This document shows positions 1 through 8,525 of a stretch of 32,766 bases of DNA, piece by piece. The notes below the pieces were generated by a model. It made no database searches and was not told the DNA's origin. It saw only the letters and a program-made list of their open reading frames with translations. The stretch is from assembly GCA_039933635.1 (NCBI GenBank), contig JBDTNQ010000039.1, positions 1-32,766 of the forward strand. Reading direction: 5' to 3'. The DNA is from JBDTNQ01 sp039933635. GTDB lineage: Bacteria > Acidobacteriota > Vicinamibacteria > Vicinamibacterales > SCN-69-37. Both the position numbers and the translations under genes were made by a program. The stretch's first letter is position 1. The number at the start of each line of letters is the position of its first letter.

Positions 1-1477
1 ACACTGCCGGTCGGTGTAAACCTCGAACCGTGACACGGGCAATCCCAGGTGGTCTCAGCGGGGTTCCATTGCACGTGGCAGCCAAGGTGCGTGCAGACCG
101 GAGAGAGCAGTGTGACCTTGCCGTGTTCGGACCGGTACGCTGCCGCCGTCGTCCCATTCAGGTACACGAGTTTGCCCTCGCCCCGGTGAATTGACCGAAG
201 CGACCTGGCGTCCGGACCGACGAGGCGATCACGCACGAGGTAGTAGGGGTAGTCCTTGTTCTCCTTGAGATAGTCCCAAAGACCGCCTTGGATCTTCGTC
301 CGCCCGATGGCGAAGAGCTCCGCCCAGGGGTTCTTCACGCCGTTGACCCAGTCGCCGGCCATCATCGCGGCCACGGTGCCGAACGTTAGACCGTTGCCTG
401 AAAAGCCCGTCGCGGCGAACTGCCCTGGCGCCGCCTCTCCGATGTAGGGCAGGCCGTCATTCGTCTCGACAACCTGACCTGACCAGCGGTGCGTGAGTTC
501 GATGGTGGGGAATTGCTGTCGTGCGGTTCGCTCGAGCCTCGAGAAGCAGGCATTCGTATCGGCTACCTGACCCGTCTTGTGATCCTCGCCCCCGATGATC
601 ACGAGGTTGGCATTGCGTTGCGGTTGAATCCGAAGGTAGTGATACGGGTCTGCCGTGTCCCAGTAGAGCGCGTCAGGCAGGTGGCCCGGTTCGAGCCGAC
701 CAGCCACGACGTAGCTGCTGTAGAGCGCAAGCTTTGTTTGGAGGAGCGCGGAGCCCACCATGCCGGCCTTACCCATGATCGGTGTGTGCGTGGCCACGAT
801 CACACGTGAGCATGAGACGCTGTGTTCGCCCGCCGAGACCCGAATGGGATCGTCAGATACCTCGTCGACGGAGGTGCGCTCGAAGATGTGATTGCCCGCA
901 TGCTCAATCGCCTTGGCCAGCGCAGCGAGATATATCCGTGGGTGGAACCGAGCCTGATCCTCGAACTTCACGCCTGGCTGATGCATCCCAGGCACATGGT
1001 CGAGGAATGTCGCTTCGAACCCAAGCGACCGAGCCAACTCGGCGTCGTCCTGTAGTCCCCGGACTTCGGATTCAGGCGATGCCTGATCTGCAGCGGGCGG
1101 CAGATGAAGATAGCCCGAGCGCCATTGGAAATCGCAGTCGATGGCGAGGTCGTCGACGTGTTCAGCGATACGTGCGATGGCCGCGGCGCCGGCATCGCAG
1201 ACCGCCCGTGCGTGGTCCGATCCGAAGGTGCGTGCCATGTCGGTCAGCCGAAGATCGGTGATCCAGCTCAGGTGCGCGCTCGTCTGCCCTGTGTCCCGTA
1301 ACCGCACCGGCGCCGCTCGAGCACGACCACTTTGTGTCCCGCCCGCGTCAGCAACCACGCGGCGGTCAACCCCATGATGCCTCCGCCGACGACCACGACG
1401 TCCGTCGTCATGGTCCTGTCGAGGGCGGGGAAGCGTGGCATTGACGCTGAATCGTTCCAGATGGACTCGTCAATCAT
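1..1477 (-). pseudogene. FAD-dependent oxidoreductase with C-terminal Rieske domain, frameshifted and partial
   Basis: The N-terminus carries a dinucleotide-binding motif (VVVVGGGIMGLTAAWLL) typical of DAO/DadA-type flavoproteins. The reading frame then changes between about 1296 and 1315: the first frame ends in a stop at 1268, while the continuation (DTGQTSAHL onward) is in another frame that I read as open all the way to position 1. That continuation has the family's middle region (VIVATHTP, IIGGEDHKTG, ATGFSGNGLTFG) and ends in a Rieske [2Fe-2S] domain with CTHLGC and CPCHGSRF ligand boxes near positions 18-105. A net one-base change restores the whole protein, so this is either a recent frameshift or a sequencing error. 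I prefer the ATG at 1475-1477, with AGAGGA about 8 nt upstream, over ATGs further up. The C-terminus lies outside the window. Substrate is unknown; related fusions are annotated as amino-acid oxidase-like. Confidence 0.85.
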
Positions 1478-1730
1478 TGGTGCCATCCTCTGGGGAGGAT
1501 GCCGATGAGGCAGCAAGAGGCGTTCCGGTGGTTGCGGGCTTCGGGACGCGCGGCGTGTCGGCGTTGACGGGGTGCAGCGGCACAGGTTGGCACCATCCTG
1601 CCCAAATCGAGTGGGCAGCCACTGCGAGCAACCTGCCGGGGTCAGCCGAGACGATGGCCCAACTCAGTCCTTCGCTCTCGCTTCAGCAGTGTCGAACATC
1701 CGCTGGAGGGCCTAGAGGACGGGACGTCTG

Positions 1731-2801
1731 ATGGGACAAGATAGCGATATGCCTCGGCGCGCGACGACGGTCCTCGCCCCAGCGCTCCTCCTTGTGATCG
1801 CGCTGTCGGTCGCTGGTTTCACAGCGGACACGCTGCCGGCCACGCTGAGCGATCACGAGTTCTGGTCGTTGACCGCGCAGTTGTCCGAGCCAAACGGCTA
1901 CTTCGTTTCTCAGTCGGGTTCCCCGGACAATCTCTTGTCGAACGAGGTCCAGGTCTCGACGGTGGCCGCAACACTGGCGCAGGCAGTCAAGCCCTCAGGT
2001 GTTTATCTGGGTGTAGGCCCCGAGCAGAACTTCAGCTACATCGCGGCGACTCGGCCGCCTATCGCGTTCATCACGGACATCAGGCGCGGGAACCTGGACC
2101 TGCACCTCCTCTACAAGGCGGTCTTCGAGATGTCGGCCAGTCGCGCCGAGTTCGTGGCGCGACTGTTCAGCCGGCAGTTGCCCGCGAGCTTGCCCCCAAC
2201 CTCCAGCGCGGCCCAGCTCATGCGCGTCGCCTCCGTGGCCGCTCCGGTTGACGAGTCCGTGTTCCGGTCCAACCTGAACGCCGTGACCGCCCACTTGATG
2301 AACGCTCACGCGTTTCCGCTCACAGTCGAGGACTTGGCGAACATCGCGCACGCTTACAGGGCCTTCTATCGTTTCGGCCCGGCCATCGACTACACCTCGT
2401 CGATCAACGGCAGGACGGGTCGCTTCAGCAGTTACGCGACCATCATCTCGAGCGTGGACCGCGAGTCCGGCGTCGAACGCAGCTTCCTGGCGAACGAGCA
2501 GAACTTCGCGCTCATCAAGACGATGGAGAGCAAGAATCTCATTGTGCCGATTGTGGGCGACTTCGCGGGTCCGAAGGCCTTGCGGCTGCTCGGAGTGTGG
2601 CTCAAGGCACGGGGCGCGCACGTCGGCCTGTTCTACGTGTCGAATGTCGAACAGTACCTGCAGCGCAAGGGTGTGTGGCCGGCCTTCTGCGCGAATGTAA
2701 CGACTCTGCCGATCGATTCAACGAGCGTCTTTGTCCGGCCCGGCCGCGGGGGATCTCCCCTGAGTCCGATGGCGGCCGAGGCCGCTGGGTGCGGGAAATA
2801 G
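1731..2801 (+). CDS. Secreted LIC_10091-like protein of unknown function
   Basis: This encodes 356 residues (350 if translation starts at the second Met, position 1749). An N-terminal hydrophobic stretch (VLAPALLLVIALSVAGF) looks like a signal peptide. The conserved core contains YLGVGPEQNFSYIAA followed by ITDIRRGNLDLHLLYKA, which I recognise as the hallmark of the LIC_10091-type family known from Leptospira and many environmental bacteria. The Gly-rich turn followed by an acidic residue at the end of the next strand resembles motifs I and II of class I SAM-dependent methyltransferases, but a role as an enzyme is inference. A second conserved block, VPIVGDFAGPKALR, precedes a YVSNVEQYL segment. 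It lies 12 bp upstream of the dioxygenase gene on the same strand, so co-transcription is possible. The family assignment is from memory. Confidence 0.75.
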   Translation: MGQDSDMPRRATTVLAPALLLVIALSVAGFTADTLPATLSDHEFWSLTAQLSEPNGYFVSQSGSPDNLLSNEVQVSTVAATLAQAVKPSGVYLGVGPEQNFSYIAATRPPIAFITDIRRGNLDLHLLYKAVFEMSASRAEFVARLFSRQLPASLPPTSSAAQLMRVASVAAPVDESVFRSNLNAVTAHLMNAHAFPLTVEDLANIAHAYRAFYRFGPAIDYTSSINGRTGRFSSYATIISSVDRESGVERSFLANEQNFALIKTMESKNLIVPIVGDFAGPKALRLLGVWLKARGAHVGLFYVSNVEQYLQRKGVWPAFCANVTTLPIDSTSVFVRPGRGGSPLSPMAAEAAGCGK

Positions 2802-2813
2802 ACACACGAGATC

Positions 2814-3767
2814 ATGATGCAACTTTCGGGCATTCATCACCTGACGGCGATTTCAGCGGACATCAAGGGCAATCATCGCTTCTACACACAGGTTCTCGGC
2901 ATGCGGTTGGTCAAACGATCGGTCAACCAGGATGACGTGAGCTCGTATCACCTGTTCTATGCCGATGCGAAGGGAAGTCCTGGCACGGACCTGACCTTTT
3001 TCGACTGGCCTGCGCCGCGGGAGCGTCGTGGCGCCCGCAGCATCACCCGAACGCACCTGCGCGTCAACGGTGGCGCGACGCTGGCATGGTGGGCCGACCG
3101 TCTCACCGAACTCGGCGTACCGCACGGCGGTGTCGTGGAACGAGACGGTCGGCTGACGCTGGAGTTTGAGGATCCCGAGGGCCAACGCCTGGCGCTGGTG
3201 GATGACGGAGGGAAGGGTGATACGCCGGTGGCGTGGGACCGGAGTCCTGTGCCGACGGAATACCAGATTCGTGGGCTCGGACCGATCGTCATGAGCGTGC
3301 CGATGCTGAACCCGACCGACACGCTGCTGACGCAGGTGTTGAACATGCGTCCAGCGCGCGACTATCCGCATCCCGACAACGGCGCGACCCGCGTGCACGT
3401 GTTCGAGATGGGGAGCGGTGGGGCGCACGCGGAATTGCACGTGGCGGTGCAGCCGGATCTGCCGCAGGCGCGCCAGGGCGCAGGCGCCGTCCATCACGTC
3501 GCGTTCCGGACACCCGATGCCGACTACGACGCCTGGGCCGATCGCCTCAATCAGTTCGGCGTCCCCAATAGTGGCAAGGTCGATCGCTTCTGGTTTCACA
3601 GCCTCTACACGCGCGAGCCGAACGGCGTGCTGTTCGAGATCGCCAGCGACGGGCCGGGATTCGCCGTGGATGAGGATGAGGCGACGCTCGGTGAGAAGAT
3701 CGTCCTGCCGCCCTTCCTCGAAGCCAATCGGACACAGATTGTGGCCAACCTGAAACCCATCGCATGA
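2814..3767 (+). CDS. Ring-cleaving dioxygenase of the VOC/glyoxalase superfamily (MhqO/LinE type)
   Basis: This 317-residue protein has two tandem VOC halves. It opens with SGIHHLTAISADIKGNHRFY and has a second half containing HHVAFRTPDADYDAW (His227/His228) and VLFEIASDGPGF (Glu275). The N-terminal His pair, the second-half His and this Glu are the expected metal ligands of extradiol-type or glyoxalase-type enzymes. Known relatives (MhqO, MhqE and LinE) act on hydroquinones and other aromatic diols, usually with Fe2+ or Mn2+. ATGs at 2814 and 2817 are both possible starts. The stop codon overlaps the next gene's ATG (ATGA at 3764-3767), so the two are translationally coupled. The pairing with a carboxylesterase mirrors the mhqE-mhqD arrangement of Bacillus, supporting a role in quinone or hydroquinone detoxification. 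No MhqR-like regulator is visible here. Confidence 0.88.
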   Translation: MMQLSGIHHLTAISADIKGNHRFYTQVLGMRLVKRSVNQDDVSSYHLFYADAKGSPGTDLTFFDWPAPRERRGARSITRTHLRVNGGATLAWWADRLTELGVPHGGVVERDGRLTLEFEDPEGQRLALVDDGGKGDTPVAWDRSPVPTEYQIRGLGPIVMSVPMLNPTDTLLTQVLNMRPARDYPHPDNGATRVHVFEMGSGGAHAELHVAVQPDLPQARQGAGAVHHVAFRTPDADYDAWADRLNQFGVPNSGKVDRFWFHSLYTREPNGVLFEIASDGPGFAVDEDEATLGEKIVLPPFLEANRTQIVANLKPIA

Positions 3768-4402
3768 CGACGCACACTCACGCCAATCAGCCGGTGTTGA
3801 CGCTCGGTCCTGACCCTGCCACGGCGAGGATCGGGGCGATTCTCCTTCACGGGCGCGGCGCGTCGGCTGAGGACATCCTCGGCTTGGCGCATGAGTTTGC
3901 CGTGCCAGACATCGCGTATATGGCGCCTCAGGCCGCAGGGCACACGTGGTATCCCTATTCCTTCTTGTCGCCGATCGAAAAGAACGAACCTGGATTGAGT
4001 TCTGCTCTTGCGGTCATCGAGGGGCTCGTGGAGGAGTTTGGTGCTCGCGGCTTGCCCCCCGAACGAATCGCCTTGATGGGCTTTTCCCAGGGTGCGTGTC
4101 TGACGCTCGAGTTCGCCGCCCGGCACGCTCGACGCTATGCGGCGATCGCCGCTTTCAGCGGCGGTGTGATCGGCCCCCCGGGCACGCCACGTGACTACGC
4201 CGGTTCGTTCGATGGCACGCCGGCGTTCTTCGGTTGCAGCGACATCGACGCGCACATTCCACTTGAACGTGTGCGCGAGTCCGCCGACGTCTATCGACGG
4301 ATGGGGGCGGCCGTGGATGAGCGCATCTATCCACGCATGGGACACACGATCAATCAGGACGAGATTGCGGCCGTTCGGGCGCTACTCGGCAGCAGCCGAT
4401 AG
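3764..4402 (+). CDS. Phospholipase/carboxylesterase family hydrolase (MhqD type)
   Basis: This is a 212-residue cytoplasmic alpha/beta hydrolase with no signal peptide. The oxyanion region is ILLHGRGAS near residues 26-34. The nucleophile is Ser108 in GFSQG, the acidic residue is probably one of the aspartates in CSDIDAHIP, and the catalytic His lies in MGHTI near the C-terminus. Length and motif order match the short carboxylesterase/lysophospholipase family that includes MhqD. The start overlaps the dioxygenase stop by ATGA. In Firmicutes the homologous pair is induced by quinones and 2-methylhydroquinone, and the coupling here suggests the same stress. The exact substrate cannot be read from sequence. 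The gene stops 24 bp before the convergent DUF1080 gene. Confidence 0.88.
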   Translation: MTTHTHANQPVLTLGPDPATARIGAILLHGRGASAEDILGLAHEFAVPDIAYMAPQAAGHTWYPYSFLSPIEKNEPGLSSALAVIEGLVEEFGARGLPPERIALMGFSQGACLTLEFAARHARRYAAIAAFSGGVIGPPGTPRDYAGSFDGTPAFFGCSDIDAHIPLERVRESADVYRRMGAAVDERIYPRMGHTINQDEIAAVRALLGSSR

Positions 4403-4426
4403 CGCTCTGTCGAACTGAAGACACGA

Positions 4427-5278
4427 CTACTGCAGCCGCTTGAACCAGACGTTCCGGAACTCCACCCGGAATGGATCGCCGACGTGCATCTGAAGGCCGA
4501 GGACGCCTTCCAGGGCGCGGTTCGCCGCGTCCTCGTCGATGAGCACGGCCATCAGTTGGCCATTGAGCAACTGCAGGAGCATAGGCCCGCGAGCGATGAT
4601 GTGATAGCGATTCCAGTTGTTGACGTTGACCATGCCGCGCAGGGACGTGGAATCGGCGATCCTACCCAGGGATCGAAATCCGCCGCTCACGGCGCGAACA
4701 ACCTCGCCCCTCGGCACGAGCAGGTCGCGTCCGCGCTCCTCGTGGAGGTTGCCGGTGAACCCGTTGATGAAGTCCATGTCCGACTGATAGCCCTTGAGGA
4801 CCCATTTGCCCACGTCCGGCAACTCGACGCTTCGGAGCTGTACGCCACTGTTGGTCCCGTTCAAACGAAAATCGATCTTCAACTCGAAATCCCGCAGGCG
4901 CTCGCCCCGCCAGATGAGGAACGTGTTTTGTGCGACACGTTTCTGCGCCGTGCTCTCGCCCACGATGCTGCCGTTCTCCGCGCGCCAGTAGGTTGGATCG
5001 CCATCCCAACCGGCGAGCGTGTTGCCGTCGAATATCTGCCTGAAGCCCTGCGTGTCGTCGGGTTTCATCTCGTGGAACAGACTCGCGTAGTTGAATCCGC
5101 TCGAGTCGGGTGCCTGATCCGGGCTGCCTGCCGGCGCGCCGGGAATCACACCCACGGGGGCGGTCCGGGAGGCCTGCTCAGCGGATCGCCCTGCGACCCC
5201 GCCGCCGACAAGGCTCGTCGCCCCGATTGCGCACGCGAACACAACAAGCCGGAGCGGACGGACGAACGGATGTGTCAC
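4427..5278 (-). CDS. Secreted DUF1080 (3-keto-disaccharide hydrolase type) protein
   Basis: This 283-residue protein has an N-terminal signal peptide (LVVFACAIGATSLVGGGVAG) and one DUF1080 jelly-roll domain. Family marks are IFDGNTLAGWDGDPTYW, a FELKIDFRL strand, NSGVQLRS and a closing VEFRNVWFKRLQ. Members of this family, similar to concanavalin-like lectins and glucanases, include hydrolases that cleave 3-keto-glycosides after C3 oxidation. The start is a GTG at 5276-5278 with GGAGG about 6 nt upstream. The gene lies downstream of the Gfo/Idh/MocA gene on the same strand, separated by a hairpin. Together they could perform oxidation and then cleavage of a glycoside in the periplasm. That pairing is inferred from family knowledge; the substrate is unknown. 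Confidence 0.88.
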   Translation of the reverse strand: MTHPFVRPLRLVVFACAIGATSLVGGGVAGRSAEQASRTAPVGVIPGAPAGSPDQAPDSSGFNYASLFHEMKPDDTQGFRQIFDGNTLAGWDGDPTYWRAENGSIVGESTAQKRVAQNTFLIWRGERLRDFELKIDFRLNGTNSGVQLRSVELPDVGKWVLKGYQSDMDFINGFTGNLHEERGRDLLVPRGEVVRAVSGGFRSLGRIADSTSLRGMVNVNNWNRYHIIARGPMLLQLLNGQLMAVLIDEDAANRALEGVLGLQMHVGDPFRVEFRNVWFKRLQ

Positions 5279-5340
5279 GAAACCTCCGTCGACTGAATGA
5301 CAGCCACGGTGATACGAGCGCGAGGCGTGGCGAGTACGGA

Positions 5341-5378
5341 CAAAGGGTCTGCCCGGCGCGCCGGCACCGTGCAGACCC
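5341..5378 (-). terminator. Hairpin after the Gfo/Idh/MocA gene, weak intrinsic terminator or attenuator
   Basis: A perfect 8-bp outer stem (GGGTCTGC at 5345-5352 with GCAGACCC at 5371-5378) encloses an inner GC palindrome at 5353-5364. On the minus strand it begins 15 nt after the Gfo/Idh/MocA stop and is followed only by TTTG, so termination may be partial. This would allow reduced readthrough into the DUF1080 gene. Confidence 0.45.
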
Positions 5379-5393
5379 CCGGCGATCTGGCTG

Positions 5394-6785
5394 TTAGATG
5401 GCCTTGGACTTTCTGGCGACGGGATCCCACGTCATCACGCGCTTCTGCTGCATCGCCTCCAGGGCCAGGAGGCATGGCAGGGCCGAGTTGTAGCCGATTT
5501 CGAGCGACGCATTCGGCTTCTTGCGATCCTTGATGCAGTCGAGGAAGTTCCGCGTGTGTGCGTGGAGCGGGTAGTCTTCTTCGACGCCGCCGCGCGGGTT
5601 CAGGTAGATCTTCATCTCCACGGGCCCTGTCGCGTTGCCGCCCCCGCGGCCACCGCCGGCCGCGCCACCGCGTCCGCGTCCTCCACCGCCAGCGGCCGGC
5701 GCCGCAGCGCCCGCTGGAGTTGTCGGAAGCCCCTGCACGTTTCCCGCCCCCGGAGGCGCCTCTGGTCCCACCTTATTGCGTGTCTTCGGCACCGAGGGGC
5801 GCAGCGCGTAGCCCATGCGGTTGACCTGCAGCACGCCGGAGCCGCTCACGAAGTAGACGCCCCAGCCCTCGATGTCATCAGCCGGTCGCGGAATCTCGCT
5901 GTTCTCGAAGGTGACGATGTGTGAGTCGTATTGCCAGGAGATGGAGAAGGCGTCGTACACGCACTCGGGGTCGAGGTTCGGCCGGCTCCAGTACCCGACA
6001 GCGGCCGTCTGGATCGGCTGCTTGTTGTCCGCGTTCATGAACCAGTTGGCGACGTCCACGTGGTGTGCGCCCCAGTCGCCGACGAGCCCGCTGCCGTACT
6101 CCCACCACGCACGGAACCCGAGGTAGCCCTGTTTGAACGGCTTCTTCGGCGCGTCCACCTCCCAGGCTGCCCAGTCGACGCCCGGAGGAACGGGGACCGG
6201 ATCCTGCTTCATCGCGGCGTAGTTGCCACCCTGCTGGATGACCACATGGTTGATCGTGCCCAGGACACCGCTGTCCAGGATCTTCTTGGCGTCGATGAAA
6301 TGATCCCAGCTCCGCTGCTGCGTGCCGACCTGCACGACGCGATTGGTCTTGGTGTAGGCATCGAGCATGGCGTTGATGCGTGCGATGGAATTGGAGATGG
6401 GCTTCTCGACGTAGACGTCCTTTCCGGCGGCGAGGGCGTCCACCATGATCTTGCTGTGGGAGAAGTCTGGTGTCGCGATGAGAACCGCATCGATGTCGTT
6501 GCGGTCGAGGACGCGGCGGTAGTCTCCGACGATCGGGATCTGCGCGAGCGGGCGGTTCGGCGACTGGAAGTTCTGCAGCTTGGTCTGCACGACCTCGCAG
6601 CCGATCGTGAACTGGCAGTCGGCGTGGCGCGTGAGGGAATCGAACACGCGCGCGGAGCGTCCGCCCATGCCGATGACCCCCATCCGCACGCGGTTGTTGG
6701 CGCCCTGGAACCCGAAGAGGGGTGTGGTGGCGGCCACGGCCAGCGCGCCAGCGGACGCTTTCAGGAATTCTCGTCTGTTGTCCAT
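5394..6785 (-). CDS. Tat-exported Gfo/Idh/MocA family oxidoreductase
   Basis: This encodes 463 residues when started at the ATG 6783-6785, which has a GAGGGAGA ribosome site. A longer frame to 6845 lacks support. The N-terminus is a twin-arginine signal (DNRREFLKASAGALAVAATTPLFGF). It is followed by a Rossmann fold (MGVIGMGGRS), the family's VEKPIS motif, and a WGAHHVDVANWF segment with the likely catalytic His region. Family members oxidise or isomerise sugars using tightly bound NAD(P). Exported members are linked to C3 oxidation of glycosides upstream of DUF1080 hydrolases. An unusual Gly/Arg/Ala-rich insert of about 30 residues (DNA about 5625-5717) interrupts the C-terminal domain. A possible -10 (TATAGT on the minus strand, 6862-6867) lies about 75 nt upstream of the start. 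The exact sugar is unknown. Confidence 0.9.
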   Translation of the reverse strand: MDNRREFLKASAGALAVAATTPLFGFQGANNRVRMGVIGMGGRSARVFDSLTRHADCQFTIGCEVVQTKLQNFQSPNRPLAQIPIVGDYRRVLDRNDIDAVLIATPDFSHSKIMVDALAAGKDVYVEKPISNSIARINAMLDAYTKTNRVVQVGTQQRSWDHFIDAKKILDSGVLGTINHVVIQQGGNYAAMKQDPVPVPPGVDWAAWEVDAPKKPFKQGYLGFRAWWEYGSGLVGDWGAHHVDVANWFMNADNKQPIQTAAVGYWSRPNLDPECVYDAFSISWQYDSHIVTFENSEIPRPADDIEGWGVYFVSGSGVLQVNRMGYALRPSVPKTRNKVGPEAPPGAGNVQGLPTTPAGAAAPAAGGGGRGRGGAAGGGRGGGNATGPVEMKIYLNPRGGVEEDYPLHAHTRNFLDCIKDRKKPNASLEIGYNSALPCLLALEAMQQKRVMTWDPVARKSKAI

Positions 6786-7024
6786 CGCAAGTCTCCCTCG
6801 GGCTGCGCCCTCGTATCTGAGAGAGCAGCGATGACTCGATCGCACAGGTAGCGTGATGTGCGGACTATACGCCGCGTTGGGGGCCCGCGTTACACCGTCC
6901 GGGCGCGGATCACCGCGACCGCAGCGTGCGTTGGGCGTGACGGATACATGGCACCGGTTCGCTGGCGCGTGGCGCTACCGCGCACGCGTGTCGCCCTGCA
7001 TCGAACCCCTCGTGGCGCGGTGCC

Positions 7025-8293
7025 TCACTTGCTCTTTGGTTGAAACAGCTTCTGCGTCATGTCCGTGAGGTTCTGACGCCACAGAGGCCACACGTGGCCC
7101 ATGTCCGGCACCTCCTGCTCGGTGAACTGCACGTTCTTCGATTTCAGCCAGGTCTTGAACTGGCGGTTCACGCCGATGAGGCCGTCGGCGGTACCGCACA
7201 CGATCCAGAGCATCCGAATCTGCGCGTTGGCTTTCGCGTCGAGCGTGGGGAAGTTCTTCGTGAAGGCCGCTTCGTCCATGACCTGCACGCCGCCGCCGCG
7301 TCCGCCCGGCGCGGGCGTGCCGGCCGGGGCCGCGGGCGTCTGCGCGTTGGCGCCCGGCCACATCACGTACGCGCCGCTGAACGATCCCATCCAGGCGAAC
7401 TTATCGAGGTGATTCAGGCCGGTATACATCGTCTCGGCGCCGCCCATCGACAAGCCCGCGATGGCGCGTTCGTCGCGGTTCTTCGTGACGTTGTACGCCT
7501 TGTCGACACGCGGCATCACTTCGTCGAGCAGAATCCTCGTATAGCCCGTGATGCTCTCGGGGGCCATCGCGCCCGCTGGGCCGTTGTTCACGCCATAGCC
7601 CAGCGTCGTCACCATGACCATGGGCACCGCCTTGCCTTGCGCAATCAGGTTGTCCAGGATGATGTTCGCGCCGCCGCTGTTCATCCACCGCTCGGCGTCG
7701 TCGCCCAGTCCATGCAGGAGATACAGGATGGGGTAGGCCTGCGCGCGACGCGCGTCGTAGCCAGCTGGGGTGTAGACAAAGAAGTCGCGGTCGTCGTTGG
7801 CGATGGCGGAGTGAAACGAGCGGCGGGTCACGGCGCCGCGCGGCACGCCCGGCTGGGGCAGCCACGGCTGCGGTCCCGGAACGACGAACATCGACTGAAA
7901 GCTGCCGAACGACGTCTGAACCTGCCGATTGCTGGGATCACCGACGCTGGTGCCGTCGACCGCGAACGAGTAGGTGTAGTAGTCCGGCTTGAGCACCTCG
8001 CTCGTTGCCGTCCAGACGCCTTGGTCGTTCTTCTCCATCGGGAGTCGTGTGCCGCCCATCGTCACCACGGCTTCCTTGGCCATGGGCGCGCGCAGTCGGA
8101 ACGTGACCCGGCCATCGGCAGTGACCTCTGGTGACTTGATGGCCGGTCCACCGCCTCGTCCGCCTCGTCCGCCCGGGGCCGCGCCCGGAGCAGCTGTGGG
8201 TGGGGCGGGCGGGGCGGGCGCTGGTGCCTGCGCCTGACCGGCGACTGTGGCGAGCGTCAGGAGAACGAGAAACGAGCCAAGTCGCCGAATCAT
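7025..8293 (-). CDS. Secreted esterase (esterase D / enterochelin esterase-like family)
   Basis: This encodes 422 residues from the ATG at 8291-8293, preceded by GAGGT about 8 nt upstream. Segments in order: a signal peptide ending near GQAQA; a Pro/Ala/Gly linker with GGRGGRGGG; an early-set/CBM48-like beta domain (VTFRLRAPMAKEAVVTMGG ... WTATSEVLKPDYYTYSFAVDG); and an alpha/beta hydrolase with YLLHGLGDDAERW, nucleophile Ser282 in GLSMGG and a C-terminal His in DMGHVWPLW. This layout is typical of acetyl-xylan, feruloyl and enterochelin-type esterases that deacylate polysaccharides or siderophores. A second Gly-rich insert (PAGTPAPGGRGGGVQ) sits in the hydrolase domain. It lies 239 bp upstream of the Gfo/Idh/MocA gene on the same strand, so these may form a periplasmic carbohydrate-processing set. 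That is inference. Confidence 0.88.
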   Translation of the reverse strand: MIRRLGSFLVLLTLATVAGQAQAPAPAPPAPPTAAPGAAPGGRGGRGGGPAIKSPEVTADGRVTFRLRAPMAKEAVVTMGGTRLPMEKNDQGVWTATSEVLKPDYYTYSFAVDGTSVGDPSNRQVQTSFGSFQSMFVVPGPQPWLPQPGVPRGAVTRRSFHSAIANDDRDFFVYTPAGYDARRAQAYPILYLLHGLGDDAERWMNSGGANIILDNLIAQGKAVPMVMVTTLGYGVNNGPAGAMAPESITGYTRILLDEVMPRVDKAYNVTKNRDERAIAGLSMGGAETMYTGLNHLDKFAWMGSFSGAYVMWPGANAQTPAAPAGTPAPGGRGGGVQVMDEAAFTKNFPTLDAKANAQIRMLWIVCGTADGLIGVNRQFKTWLKSKNVQFTEQEVPDMGHVWPLWRQNLTDMTQKLFQPKSK

Positions 8294-8330
8294 CGGGGGT
8301 ACCTCGCGTGGGTTGAAGGCTGAACGCCGC

Positions 8331-8336
8331 ATTATC
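8331..8336 (-). promoter_or_regulatory. Probable -10 box for the secreted esterase gene
   Basis: The minus strand reads GATAAT here, 37 nt upstream of the esterase ATG. Unlike several other genes in this window, this leaves room for a leader with a ribosome binding site. No convincing -35 box is visible. Confidence 0.35.
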
Positions 8337-8476
8337 GAGACCCGCGATCCCTCGTGTCAAGGCGAATATCGCGTGGTCGGTGCGTTTATCGCGCCTGGCG
8401 CGGCAGCTCGCACCCGCGCCGCTCGCCCGGGCCCCTGGCCCCGAGACGAGCCTCGGCTTCCCCCGCAGCCCGCGGC

Positions 8477-8508
8477 TTGACCCTATACCTGACTGTAAGG
8501 TTCATACT
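8477..8508 (+). promoter_or_regulatory. MerR-type promoter/operator for the copper operon
   Basis: A -35 box TTGACC (8477-8482) and a -10-like CATACT (8503-8508) are separated by a 20-bp spacer, overlong as expected for MerR-family activated promoters. The spacer contains an imperfect dyad, ACCCTATAC ... GTAAGGT, where a MerR dimer would bind and untwist the DNA. It lies 17 bp before the MerR start, so the regulator probably controls its own operon. Confidence 0.75.
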
Positions 8509-8525
8509 GAGATGGAGGTGCCATC

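Noticed and set aside
968..1195. Minus-strand frame of 75 residues within the Rieske oxidoreductase
   Set aside because: It is a different frame from the conserved oxidoreductase sequence at the same place and has no recognisable features.
1435..1731. Plus-strand frame of 98 residues in the gap between the oxidoreductase and the LIC_10091-like gene
   Set aside because: No ribosome site or conserved motif; it overlaps the oxidoreductase N-terminus. I see only a short hairpin near 1481-1502 in this gap and nothing else.
5931..6851. Plus-strand frame of 306 residues
   Set aside because: It is the antisense of the Gfo/Idh/MocA gene, whose motifs and Tat signal are clear.
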